Shown: positions 1-7,438 of the stretch, in pieces
Layout: each line of letters starts with the position of its first letter
How positions within the stretch are numbered: position 1 is the stretch's first letter
Assembly (NCBI GenBank): GCA_900766185.1
Contig: CAAFUL010000121.1
Coordinates: 1-12,420, forward strand
From: an uncultured Johnsonella sp.
GTDB taxonomy: Bacteria; Bacillota; Clostridia; Lachnospirales; Lachnospiraceae
DNA length: 12,420 bases
Reading direction: 5' to 3'
Notes under the pieces: generated by a model
Seen by the model: the letters and a program-made list of their open reading frames with translations, nothing else
Database searches by the model: none
Told to the model about the DNA's origin: nothing
Made by a program: the position numbers and the translations under genes

Positions 1-146
1 AAGTGAGTTACAAACTTTACAGACGAGGACTGTTCGAGTGCAGCTCGCCACGGAGTAGGCGAGCACACGAGTTCCGCAGTCTGTACTAAGTTTGTCGAAA
101 CTTTATTAACAGTACTGCGGGTATGATTGAAATAGGGAGTGTTTCT
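1..146. repeat. Left copy of a long palindromic repeat element, cut by the window edge
   Basis: Bases 1-96 recur at 12325-12420 with one difference (T at 87, C at 12411). The sequence folds on itself: 10-17 pairs with 88-95, 18-24 with 79-85 and 43-49 with 58-64, leaving an 8-base loop at 50-57. Bases 100-116 are the exact reverse complement of 12312-12328, and 125-146 of 12278-12299. This copy therefore holds the inner hairpin and the complete 3' arm, while its 5' arm lies outside the window. It sits about 60 bases beyond the tpiA terminator and contains no gene. A MITE-like or REP-like element is the best guess, since no transposase is visible to confirm mobility. Confidence 0.8.
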
Positions 147-170
147 GTTTAATTACTGCTGTTTGACCTG

Positions 171-190
171 GCTATTGTTTATGTTGCCAA
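171..190. repeat. 20-base inverted match to 12205-12224
   Basis: The 20 bases here match the reverse complement of 12205-12224 at 18 positions, with a core ATTGTTTATGTTG identical. They lie outside the palindrome arms at 125-146, so the repeated element may reach further than those arms. Confidence 0.5.
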
Positions 191-204
191 CACCCCTGTA
201 ATAC

Positions 205-262
205 AAAAAAACTGCTGCAAAGAAGGCTTGGATCTATTCATCCAAACCCTCAATGCAACAGT
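205..262 (-). terminator. Intrinsic terminator of the gap-pgk-tpiA unit
   Basis: Read on the minus strand, a long hairpin pairs 254-262 with 211-219 (9 bp, one G-U) and then an inner stem of about 9 bp around a short GAATAG loop. It is followed by a run of seven T (211 down to 205). It begins 15 bases after the tpiA stop codon, so it closes the operon. Confidence 0.9.
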
Positions 263-277
263 CTTATTTAACCGATC

Positions 278-1027
278 TTACTTGTAATTAACTATCTTTC
301 CGAAATCAGGTTTTAAGCTTGCACCACCTACAAGACCTCCGTCTATATCGGCTTGTGCAAAAAGCTCGGCTGCATTAGCCGCACCTACCGAACCGCCGTA
401 TTGTACACGAATAACCTCACTTACAGCACTGCCGTAAAGCTCTTTTATACAATCTCTTATAGCCTTACATACTTCCTGTGCCTGCTCGGTAGTTGCAGTC
501 TTACCGGTACCTATAGCCCATATAGGCTCATAAGCTATTACCGTCTTTTTAGCATTCTCCTCGCTTACTCCTTGGAAAGCTATCTTTATTTGCTGGCGTA
601 TAAAGTCTATGGTAATACCCTGCTCTCTTTGCTTTAAGCTTTCACCGCAGCATACAATAGGTGTAATTCCATATTCAAATGCCTTATGCACCTTCTTATT
701 AACTGTTTCATCAGTCTCCGCAAAGTACTCTCTTCTTTCTGAATGTCCGATAATAACATACTCTACGCCTACGCTCTTAAGCATTGGTGCTGATATTTCT
801 CCGGTGTAGGCACCCTTATCTTCAAAGTACATATTTTCAGCACCTATTTTGATATCGGTTCCCTTGACCGCCTCAAGCGCAGGTATTATATCTATAGCCG
901 GAACACAGAATACCACATCGGCATCGGCGCCTTTTACCAAGGGTTTTAACTCTTCTATAAGCTTTACCGCCTCATCCGGTGTCATATTCATCTTCCAGTT
1001 TCCTGCTATAATCTTTTTTCTTGACAT
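278..1027 (-). CDS. tpiA: Triose-phosphate isomerase
   Basis: Interconverts dihydroxyacetone phosphate and glyceraldehyde 3-phosphate in cytoplasmic glycolysis. The 249-residue product is of normal family length. All catalytic landmarks are present: N10 and K12 in GNWKMN, the electrophile H95 in IIGHSERR, the base E167 in AYEPIWAIGTGKT (the flexible loop 6 follows at 171-177), and the phosphate-binding YGGSV near 210-214. The start chosen is the ATG at 1027, because GGGAG lies 8 bases before it. An in-frame TTG at 1042 would put that ribosome binding site inside the gene and add five residues not expected for the family. It is the last gene of gap-pgk-tpiA, with 22 bases between it and pgk and a terminator directly downstream, so it depends on promoters before gap and pgk. 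Confidence 0.97.
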   Translation of the reverse strand: MSRKKIIAGNWKMNMTPDEAVKLIEELKPLVKGADADVVFCVPAIDIIPALEAVKGTDIKIGAENMYFEDKGAYTGEISAPMLKSVGVEYVIIGHSERREYFAETDETVNKKVHKAFEYGITPIVCCGESLKQREQGITIDFIRQQIKIAFQGVSEENAKKTVIAYEPIWAIGTGKTATTEQAQEVCKAIRDCIKELYGSAVSEVIRVQYGGSVGAANAAELFAQADIDGGLVGGASLKPDFGKIVNYK

Positions 1028-1049
1028 AATCAATACTCCCAACTTATAT

Positions 1050-2264
1050 TTATTTGCTTTGTGCGGCTGCCACTCCCGGAAGTTCCTTACCCTCTAAAAA
1101 CTCAAGGCTTGCTCCGCCTCCGGTAGATATATGAGTCATCTTATCCGCAAATCCGAGTCTCTTTACTGCATTAACAGAGTCTCCGCCACCGATAACCGTA
1201 GTCGCTCCCTCAAGATTTGCCACTGCCTTACAAATCTCCAAAGTACCCTCAGCGAAGTTCTCAAACTCAAATACTCCCATAGGTCCGTTCCATACTACGG
1301 TTTTAGCACCTTCCAATGCCTTCTTATAGAGTTCTATAGTCTTAGGTCCTATGTCAAAACCTGAAAATCCGGGATCTATAGTATCAACAACCCTTCTTTC
1401 GGTATCATTATCAAACTCTTTACCCTCAACATGATCTATAGGAAGTAATAACTTAACTCCCTTAGCCTTTGCCTTTTCTATCATCTTAAGTGCATAGTCA
1501 AGCTTATCCTCCTCACAAAGAGAGTTGCCTACCTCCTGTCCGAGCGCCTTGGCAAATGTATATGCCATACCTCCGCCTATAATAAGTACATCTACCTTAT
1601 CAAGTAGATTATCAATTACATTGATCTTATCTGAAACCTTAGCTCCTCCAAGTATTGCCACAAAAGGTCTTACAGGGTTTTCTACCGCCTCACCGAGGAA
1701 CTTTATCTCCTTTTCCATAAGATAGCCCACTACACTGTCCTTGCAAAACTTACTTACTCCGACATTAGAGCAATGCGCTCTGTGTGCAGTACCGAAAGCA
1801 TCATTTACAAAGATTTCATCGTCAACAAGATCTGCCAATTCCTTAGCAAATCCGATGGCACTCTCATCCTTTTCAAGTTTTGTTTCCTCTTCTCTGTATC
1901 TGGTATTTTCCAAAAGGAGTACTTCCCCGTCTTTTAAGTCCTTTGCAAGTTTTACGGTTTCAGGACCGGTTACCTTAGGATCCGATACAAACTTAACCTC
2001 TACTCCCAGTCTTTCTGTAAGTGCCTTTGCCACAGGCTCAAGACTGAGCTCTTTTACAGGCTCACCCTTAGGTTTTCCCATATGCGAGCAAAGCACTACT
2101 TTCGCACCCTCTCCTATAAGTTTTTCAATCGTAGGTAAGGCTCCGTCTATACGATTATAGTTTTGTATTACTCCATCTTTTATAGGTACATTAAAATCAC
2201 AGCGTACTAAAACCTTTTTGCCCTTTATATCCTTAAGATCATCCACTGTTCTTTTATTTAGCAT
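1050..2264 (-). CDS. pgk: Phosphoglycerate kinase
   Basis: Transfers phosphate from 1,3-bisphosphoglycerate to ADP, the first ATP-yielding step of glycolysis; cytoplasmic and monomeric in the family. The 404-residue product shows the N-terminal signature KVLVRCDFNVP (residues 17-27), the substrate loop SHMGKPKG, and the nucleotide-domain motif GGGDS at 359-363 followed by STGGGAS at 380-386. It is a few residues longer than most bacterial homologues, through a short C-terminal tail. The ATG at 2264 is preceded by GGAGGT at a 6-base distance. It lies between gap and tpiA, and has its own likely promoter (2322-2349) with a palindrome at the start point, so it may be expressed both by read-through from gap and independently. 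Confidence 0.97.
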   Translation of the reverse strand: MLNKRTVDDLKDIKGKKVLVRCDFNVPIKDGVIQNYNRIDGALPTIEKLIGEGAKVVLCSHMGKPKGEPVKELSLEPVAKALTERLGVEVKFVSDPKVTGPETVKLAKDLKDGEVLLLENTRYREEETKLEKDESAIGFAKELADLVDDEIFVNDAFGTAHRAHCSNVGVSKFCKDSVVGYLMEKEIKFLGEAVENPVRPFVAILGGAKVSDKINVIDNLLDKVDVLIIGGGMAYTFAKALGQEVGNSLCEEDKLDYALKMIEKAKAKGVKLLLPIDHVEGKEFDNDTERRVVDTIDPGFSGFDIGPKTIELYKKALEGAKTVVWNGPMGVFEFENFAEGTLEICKAVANLEGATTVIGGGDSVNAVKRLGFADKMTHISTGGGASLEFLEGKELPGVAAAQSK

Positions 2265-2299
2265 AAATTTACCTCCATCTAAGGTGTTAATAGTTACAA

Positions 2300-2315
2300 G
2301 TGTAGTGCGCTACAC
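2300..2315. promoter_or_regulatory. Operator-like inverted repeat at the presumed pgk start point
   Basis: GTGTAG and CTACAC form a 6-bp inverted repeat around TGCG. It begins where transcription from the promoter at 2322-2349 should start (near 2315). It could bind a repressor or form a small 5' hairpin in the mRNA. No known operator consensus was recognised. Confidence 0.45.
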
Positions 2316-2321
2316 CAGTCA

Positions 2322-2349
2322 ATTATATAACAAATAGGGACCATTGCAA
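2322..2349 (-). promoter_or_regulatory. Likely sigma-A promoter for pgk-tpiA
   Basis: On the minus strand TTGCAA (2349-2344) and a perfect TATAAT (2327-2322) are separated by 16 bases. The -35 box lies inside one arm of the hairpin that follows gap, so terminator and promoter overlap. Confidence 0.6.
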
Positions 2350-2377
2350 GATTTTTTTATACTCTGCAACAGTCCCC
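2337..2377 (-). terminator. Hairpin after gap, probably a partial terminator or processing site
   Basis: On the minus strand the arm 2377-2363 pairs with 2351-2337 over about 14 bp with wobbles, around an A-rich loop. The tract that follows is only TATTTGTT, weak for full termination. Some read-through into pgk-tpiA is expected, which would make gap more abundant than the downstream genes. Confidence 0.55.
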
Positions 2378-2423
2378 AAGTAGCACTGATTAACTTAAAA
2401 ACTTAAGTATATACATTTTTAAT

Positions 2424-3455
2424 TTAGTTAAGTTCAGCAAAGTACTTAATAGTTCTTACCATCTGTGAAGTGTATGAATTCTCATTATCATACCATGAAA
2501 CTACCTGCACCTGATATAAATCATCACCAAGCGGACTAACCATAGTCTGTGTAGCATCAAACAATGAACCGTACTTCATTCCTATTACATCTGATGACAC
2601 TATTTCATCTTCTGTATATCCGTAAGAATCTGAAGTAGCTGCCTTCATAGCTGAGTTGATCTCTTCCTTTGTAAGACCGGCTTTCTTAACTACTGCTATA
2701 AGTATAGTAGTTGAACCTGTCGGTACAGGAACTCTTTGTGCAGATCCGATAAGTTTTCCGTTAAGCTCAGGTATAACCAAACCTATAGCCTTAGCTGCAC
2801 CTGTAGAGTTAGGTACTATATTAGCCGCACCTGCTCTTGCTCTTCTTAAGTCGCCCTTTCTGTGTGGACCGTCAAGTATCATCTGATCACCTGTGTAAGC
2901 GTGAATAGTACTCATAATACCTGACTGTATAGGAGCTAACTTATGTAAGGTTGCTGCCATAGGTGCCAAACAGTTTGTAGTACAAGAAGCTGCACATATA
3001 ATTGTATCTTCCTTCTTAAGTGTCTTTTCATTAACTCCAAATACTATAGTCGGAAGGTCATTTCCTGACGGAGCTGATATAACTACCTTCTTAGCACCTG
3101 CATTGATATGTGCCTGTGACTTATCCTTAGAAGTATAGAATCCCGTACACTCAAGTACTACATCAATTCCAAGCTCCTTCCATGGTAAGTTTGAAGCATC
3201 AGCTTCCTTGTAAATCTTGATTTTCTTACCGTCTACTACAATATAATCCTCTCCTGATTCTACTGTATGCTTGTTCTCACCAAAGTATCCGGCAAAGCCC
3301 TTTTGAGCTGTATCATATTTAAGTAAGTGTGCCAACATCTTAGGATCTGTAAGATCGTTGATTGCCACTACCTCATATCCGTCTGCCTCAAACATCTGCC
3401 TAAATGCTAAACGCCCAATACGTCCAAAACCATTAATTGCAACTTTTACTGACAT
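2424..3455 (-). CDS. gap: Glyceraldehyde-3-phosphate dehydrogenase, NAD-dependent
   Basis: Oxidises glyceraldehyde 3-phosphate to 1,3-bisphosphoglycerate with NAD in cytoplasmic glycolysis; the family is tetrameric. The 343-residue product begins with the dinucleotide-binding INGFGRIGR (7-15). D34 in INDLTD fits NAD preference. The catalytic Cys158 lies in ASCTTNC and the catalytic His in the TIHAYTGDQ segment that follows. The C-terminal WYDNENSYT motif is present. The length is a few residues above the usual 333-340. The ATG at 3455 has AGGAGG 7 bases upstream. It is the first gene of gap-pgk-tpiA, with two candidate promoters upstream and a hairpin downstream. No cggR regulator gene precedes it here, unlike in Bacillus. 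Confidence 0.97.
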   Translation of the reverse strand: MSVKVAINGFGRIGRLAFRQMFEADGYEVVAINDLTDPKMLAHLLKYDTAQKGFAGYFGENKHTVESGEDYIVVDGKKIKIYKEADASNLPWKELGIDVVLECTGFYTSKDKSQAHINAGAKKVVISAPSGNDLPTIVFGVNEKTLKKEDTIICAASCTTNCLAPMAATLHKLAPIQSGIMSTIHAYTGDQMILDGPHRKGDLRRARAGAANIVPNSTGAAKAIGLVIPELNGKLIGSAQRVPVPTGSTTILIAVVKKAGLTKEEINSAMKAATSDSYGYTEDEIVSSDVIGMKYGSLFDATQTMVSPLGDDLYQVQVVSWYDNENSYTSQMVRTIKYFAELN

Positions 3456-3499
3456 TGTTTGTCCTCCTATTATATAAGAAACTTATATATCCTGAATTA

Positions 3500-3528
3500 A
3501 TTAAAATCAACCGAAACTATACAGTCAA
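3500..3528 (-). promoter_or_regulatory. Candidate promoter P1 for gap
   Basis: TTGACT (3528-3523) and TTTAAT (3505-3500) are separated by 17 bases on the minus strand. Transcription would start about 40 bases before the gap ATG. Confidence 0.55.
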
Positions 3529-3574
3529 AAGAAAACCCTATAATTATGGTTAAGTTTTAATCAATATACCAATA

Positions 3575-3602
3575 ATTATACAACATTACGGCACTTTTTC
3601 AA
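3575..3602 (-). promoter_or_regulatory. Candidate promoter P2 for gap
   Basis: TTGAAA (3602-3597) and a perfect TATAAT (3580-3575) are separated by 16 bases on the minus strand, about 75 bases upstream of P1. Tandem promoters would fit a highly expressed glycolytic gene. No clear terminator for the methyltransferase gene upstream was found in 3603-3682. Confidence 0.6.
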
Positions 3603-3682
3603 TTGGGTAATAATACATAAATATATCAGCTCATTCAAACTATTTTAAGTTAAATTAAACAGTGTACTTTAAGCGATTTCAC

Positions 3683-4432
3683 TTACTTTTTAGCCTTGAT
3701 AAAAAACAACGGACTTATATTGCCTCTTTTATCTCTTTCTTCTCTTCCTATAATCTCATCAAGATATTCATCTTTTATCTTTTCTACAGTATATCCAAGC
3801 TCTGTAAGATACTGCCTATCCCAATCGGGTCTCCTCTTATCACTTAAAAACAGAGTTTTCATCAAGTCATAGTCTCTTTTGAACTCTATAGGGTCGCCAT
3901 AAGGTGTAACCTTTGCATTATACTTTTCCTCAACATAAGCTTTTCTTTTTGCATGCTGCTCTTTCAGATCCGCAAAGAAAATATATCCATACCATAAACC
4001 GTCAAATACCAGAAGCTTTCCACCTTTTTTAAGTAGACGATACCACTCTTTATAGGCTTTTTTAGGATCTGATAAAGTCCATACAAGGTTTCTGCATATA
4101 ATTACATCAAATGTTTCATCTTCAAAGGTAGTATTCTGACAATCCATAGCAAGAATCTGAGCATCTACATTGTTCTTTTTGAGTTTCTCTCTTGCCTGTT
4201 CAACCATAGCTTCTGTAAGATCTATACCCGTAACCTTTCTTTTATCACTTGATAAGATAAGGGGGAAAAATCCGGGTCCCGTACCTATATCAAGTATATT
4301 AAGCTCTCCTTCACCTATTTCACTTAATATAAAGTTCTTCCAGGCTTCATGCTCATCTCCCAAATACTCTCTGTCTATGGCCTTACTGTAATTTTCGGAG
4401 CTTTCCGTCCAGTACTCTTGGATATGGTTCAT
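3683..4432 (-). CDS. Class I SAM-dependent methyltransferase, last gene of the B12-controlled transporter unit
   Basis: The 249-residue product has a Rossmann-type methyltransferase fold: motif I ILDIGTGPGF (46-55), the acidic residue D71 in TGIDLTEAM that should bind the SAM ribose, MDCQ near 96-99, and the late motif RLLKKGGKLLVF (132-143). The substrate cannot be told from sequence. Its ATG follows the stop codon of the binding-protein gene with no gap (TAGATG), and GGGAGGG in the end of that gene serves as ribosome binding site. This implies translational coupling. Inference: it acts on the imported ligand, on a corrinoid or metallophore, or on a product made from it. No signal peptide is seen, so it is cytoplasmic. 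Ubiquinone-type C-methyltransferases share this fold, so a role unrelated to transport remains possible. Confidence 0.88.
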   Translation of the reverse strand: MNHIQEYWTESSENYSKAIDREYLGDEHEAWKNFILSEIGEGELNILDIGTGPGFFPLILSSDKRKVTGIDLTEAMVEQAREKLKKNNVDAQILAMDCQNTTFEDETFDVIICRNLVWTLSDPKKAYKEWYRLLKKGGKLLVFDGLWYGYIFFADLKEQHAKRKAYVEEKYNAKVTPYGDPIEFKRDYDLMKTLFLSDKRRPDWDRQYLTELGYTVEKIKDEYLDEIIGREERDKRGNISPLFFIKAKK

Positions 4433-5653
4433 CTACTTACCCTCCCACTGTGTCATGAAAGTACTGTCAGCAGGGAATTGCGGTACATATTTTTCCAAAA
4501 ACTCTTTTTGTTCCTTTACAGGGTCGAAGTCCTTAAAAGTTTCAGGATACAGAGCCTTTCCTATGTACTCTATTAAAACATAGTCATGCAATGTTCTCAT
4601 GATGTCATTATCAAGTGCATATACTCTTTTCTCTTTTACCGCATCAAGCTGATCCCAACCGTCTCTTGCGGAAATTAACTGATTCAGAGTCTCCTGAGTA
4701 GTTGCTTCATCCGTTGTATATCCGGTCTTTATGCTTACCATATTCTCTCCGGTAAAGTTTCCTCCCTCTAAGAATATTGCATAAGGATTTTTGGAGAATA
4801 TGTATTCCGGCTCCGCATCTCCGTCCTTTTCATAAATACCCTCATATATATTTATAGCTCCCGCCTCTTTTGCAAGCATTCCCATCATATGATTTCCGTA
4901 GGTTTTACCGTATTCTTTAAAATTATCGCTATTAAAGCGAATCTCTATATATACAGTCTTCTTGTCTTCCTCGGGAATGGTTGCAGCAACCTTTCTTATT
5001 TCTTCCATCTTGGTTTTATAATTATCAATCAACTCCTGTGCTCTTTCTTCTTTGCCGAATATCTCTCCAAGCACCCTTGTAGACTCATAGTGTGCCTCTT
5101 CAGAAAGATCCGTATAGTCAATAAATATAACAGGTATACCTGCCGCCTCAATAGCCTTGATATTATTTTCTCCTATATTATCATATTGATAATTGGCAAA
5201 AATTGCAACATCAGGCTTTAGTGATATCAATTTTTCAGTATCAAAATTATCTTTAATTGTTGATCCCACGTCCTGCATATCCTTAAATCCGGGAGTTTTT
5301 TCCATCATTATATCCCACATGGTCTTGGAATAATGCTCTGTATCATAGAATGATGTACAGGTAATCTTTTCAAATATATCCTCACCGCATATTGTAAGTA
5401 AATTCTCATAGTAATACGGATAATATGCAGTTTTTACAGGAAGCTTAATTGTTACCTCTCTTCCTCTTGCATCCTTTATGGTCTTTTCTCCCTGTGCCGC
5501 CTCAGAGCTTTCTAAACTTCCTGCCTCAGTACTTACCTCACTTTGTACTGTAGATGCCGCACTGCTTTCTTGAGAAGTGCTCTGTGCCTTTGCACAGCCT
5601 CCTACCAATAACATACAGCCTAAGATCAACGCCGCTTTTTTCATATTTCTCAT
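4433..5653 (-). CDS. ABC transporter substrate-binding lipoprotein, FecB/BtuF-like
   Basis: A 406-residue extracellular binding protein of the iron-complex/B12 class (TroA-like fold). An N-terminal signal ends in LVGGC with the lipid-bearing Cys20, so it should be anchored to the outer face of the membrane. A Ser/Glu-rich linker covers about 21-55, followed by KDARGREVTIKLPVK, which is the usual entry into the first lobe. Segments such as SLKPDVAIFANYQ and GIPVIFIDY are typical of the class. The start at 5653 is chosen because AAGGAAG lies 6 bases before it; an ATG three codons later is too far. It lies 19 bases after the ATPase stop and abuts the methyltransferase. The riboswitch upstream suggests a corrinoid or cobalt ligand, but heme or ferric siderophore cannot be excluded from sequence. 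Confidence 0.9.
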   Translation of the reverse strand: MRNMKKAALILGCMLLVGGCAKAQSTSQESSAASTVQSEVSTEAGSLESSEAAQGEKTIKDARGREVTIKLPVKTAYYPYYYENLLTICGEDIFEKITCTSFYDTEHYSKTMWDIMMEKTPGFKDMQDVGSTIKDNFDTEKLISLKPDVAIFANYQYDNIGENNIKAIEAAGIPVIFIDYTDLSEEAHYESTRVLGEIFGKEERAQELIDNYKTKMEEIRKVAATIPEEDKKTVYIEIRFNSDNFKEYGKTYGNHMMGMLAKEAGAINIYEGIYEKDGDAEPEYIFSKNPYAIFLEGGNFTGENMVSIKTGYTTDEATTQETLNQLISARDGWDQLDAVKEKRVYALDNDIMRTLHDYVLIEYIGKALYPETFKDFDPVKEQKEFLEKYVPQFPADSTFMTQWEGK

Positions 5654-5672
5654 AATACTCTTCCTTTCTTTT

Positions 5673-6422
5673 TTACTTTTTTATTGATATCGGAAATATT
5701 GACTTAAACCCCTGTTTTGTCTCGGTAATTTCCAAATCAACACCATAAACCGACTCCAATATATCTTTTTTAAGTATATCCTTGTTATCACCCTTATAAT
5801 TCATAGTACCGTTTTCTATAATATGAATTTTTTCAACATATCTGGATATTAATGATAAATCATGCAATATAAGTATGGTTATTACATTATGTTTTTGTGT
5901 GTATTCCAGTAATAAACTCAAATATTCCAGTTGATTTCTAAGATCGAGTGCGGAAGTCGGCTCATCTGCAAAAATTATTTTAGGCTCTTTAACCAGTGCC
6001 TGCGCAAGTAAAACCATCTGCCTTTGACCTCCCGAAAGTGTTTGGAAATTTCTTGCTTCCATAGACTTTAAGTTAAGCCTGTTTAATACATTGTCAACTT
6101 TTTTCATCTGCTCCTTTGATACCGACCAGCCAAGACTTTGATAAAGCCCCAAAAGCACGACCTCATATACACTAAGATCACATATAGCCTCCGAGTCCTG
6201 TGCTATATATGAAAAATCTTCATTTTTTAATTTGCTGCCGTTAAAAGATATATTACCCTCAGCATGCTCAAGCTTAATTATACTTTTTATAAACATACTT
6301 TTTCCGGAACCGTTGACTCCTATAACCCCGTTAATCATCCCCGGCTTAAACTCACAGGAGATTCCTTTTAATATTTGAGTATTATTCTTTTTTAATTTTA
6401 TACCTTCTACAATTAAGCTCAT
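5673..6422 (-). CDS. ABC transporter ATP-binding protein, FecE/BtuD-like
   Basis: A 249-residue ATPase that should power import through the neighbouring permease at the inner face of the membrane. It has Walker A GVNGSGKS (35-42), Q-loop Gln75, signature LSGGQ (129-133), Walker B IIFADE (149-154) and switch His187, so it looks fully active. The length is normal for the FecE/BtuD group. Its ATG overlaps the permease stop codon by four bases (ATGA), the usual sign of coupled translation, and fixes the start. It belongs to the unit controlled by the cobalamin riboswitch upstream. Confidence 0.95.
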   Translation of the reverse strand: MSLIVEGIKLKKNNTQILKGISCEFKPGMINGVIGVNGSGKSMFIKSIIKLEHAEGNISFNGSKLKNEDFSYIAQDSEAICDLSVYEVVLLGLYQSLGWSVSKEQMKKVDNVLNRLNLKSMEARNFQTLSGGQRQMVLLAQALVKEPKIIFADEPTSALDLRNQLEYLSLLLEYTQKHNVITILILHDLSLISRYVEKIHIIENGTMNYKGDNKDILKKDILESVYGVDLEITETKQGFKSIFPISIKK

Positions 6423-7438
6423 ATCTTTTTCCTTTTAAAAACAATAGTTGCTAAAAACGGAACACCTATAATATTGGTAATAATTCCTATCGGCAACAAC
6501 CCTCCCGGAATAATAGTCTTGGATATTATTGATGCCATCAGCATAAGGGCGGAACCTAAAAGCGATGACAGCGGCGCCAGATATCTTGCATCGCTTCCCA
6601 CAAGATACTTTGCAAGGTGCGGAGCAAGAAGACCGATAAAGCCTATTGTTCCTACATAGGATACCGCAACCGCAGTCATTACGGAGCTTCCTATAAATAT
6701 GATTATCCTTATTTTATTGATATCAAGCCCCATGCTTTTGGCTCTGTCATCAGACAGGTTAAGTACATTCAGATCCCATGCATAGCGATATGTAATAATG
6801 AAAAATATTAAAAAATTTATTGCCGTTACCGTAACACCGTACATATCTGCCTTCGCAACTGTTCCGAATACCCAATTCACCATTTTTTGAACTTCTCTCT
6901 CATCTGCCATATATTGAAGTAATGACTGTATGGCAAGGAAGAAGAAGTTAAGAGCCACACCGAAAAGTGCCATTAGTGTAGAGTTGAGTTTTTTTCCAAC
7001 TATTGCAACAAGCATGATAACACAGCAGATTATGGAAAATATAGCCGCACTCAATGGTATGTTAAGCGACATAAATACAAACGGAAAGCCTGTAAGTATA
7101 CTAAAAGACGCTCCACAGCTTGCCGCCGCCGATATTCCCAAGGTAAAAGGGCTGGCTATAGGATTTTTTAATATGGACTGCATATAATAACCGCTTACAC
7201 CAAGACAAGCCCCCACCACTACACAGGTAAGACTTTTTGGTATACGAAGTCTGATCATTACGATTTTTTCTATCATGTCGGCATCATGTGTAAAAAAACC
7301 TTTTAAGAACTCTATTATATTAAGCTCATAATTACCTATAGTAAGATCAAAGCATATAAACAGTAAATTAATAAAAACCGCTATAATTAATATGTTTCTT
7401 CTCTTACCGGAAATTTTTTGATAGTAATTAACTATAAT
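6419..7438 (-). CDS. ABC transporter permease, FecCD/BtuC family, with a likely non-canonical start codon
   Basis: An integral membrane permease of the BtuC/FecCD family. It carries the hallmark RLRIPKSL and the VGACLGVSGYYMQ / NPIASPFTLGIS run, then repeated hydrophobic helices and the late GFIGLLAPHLAKYLVG segment. The first in-frame ATG (7276) would remove the first helix. The open frame continues upstream through a typical N-terminus (KRRNILIIAVFINLLF, then DLTIGNYELNIIEFLKG) to a stop at 7454-7456. In that upstream part there is no ATG, GTG or TTG. A GGGGGG ribosome binding site (7448-7443) lies 4 bases before an ATT (7438) and 7 before an ATA (7435). Starting there gives 338-339 residues, the normal family length. 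The 3' end overlaps the ATPase start. A sequencing error at the start codon is the alternative. Confidence 0.85.
   Translation of the reverse strand: MIVNYYQKISGKRRNILIIAVFINLLFICFDLTIGNYELNIIEFLKGFFTHDADMIEKIVMIRLRIPKSLTCVVVGACLGVSGYYMQSILKNPIASPFTLGISAAASCGASFSILTGFPFVFMSLNIPLSAAIFSIICCVIMLVAIVGKKLNSTLMALFGVALNFFFLAIQSLLQYMADEREVQKMVNWVFGTVAKADMYGVTVTAINFLIFFIITYRYAWDLNVLNLSDDRAKSMGLDINKIRIIIFIGSSVMTAVAVSYVGTIGFIGLLAPHLAKYLVGSDARYLAPLSSLLGSALMLMASIISKTIIPGGLLPIGIITNIIGVPFLATIVFKRKKI

Noticed and set aside
1028..1042. TTG at 1042 as the start of tpiA
   Set aside because: It would place the GGGAG ribosome binding site inside the gene; the ATG at 1027 has ideal spacing and gives the standard family N-terminus.
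353..1097. Plus-strand open frames opposite tpiA, pgk, the transporter genes and the symporter
   Set aside because: They are antisense shadows of well-supported minus-strand genes, with no ribosome binding sites or family motifs.
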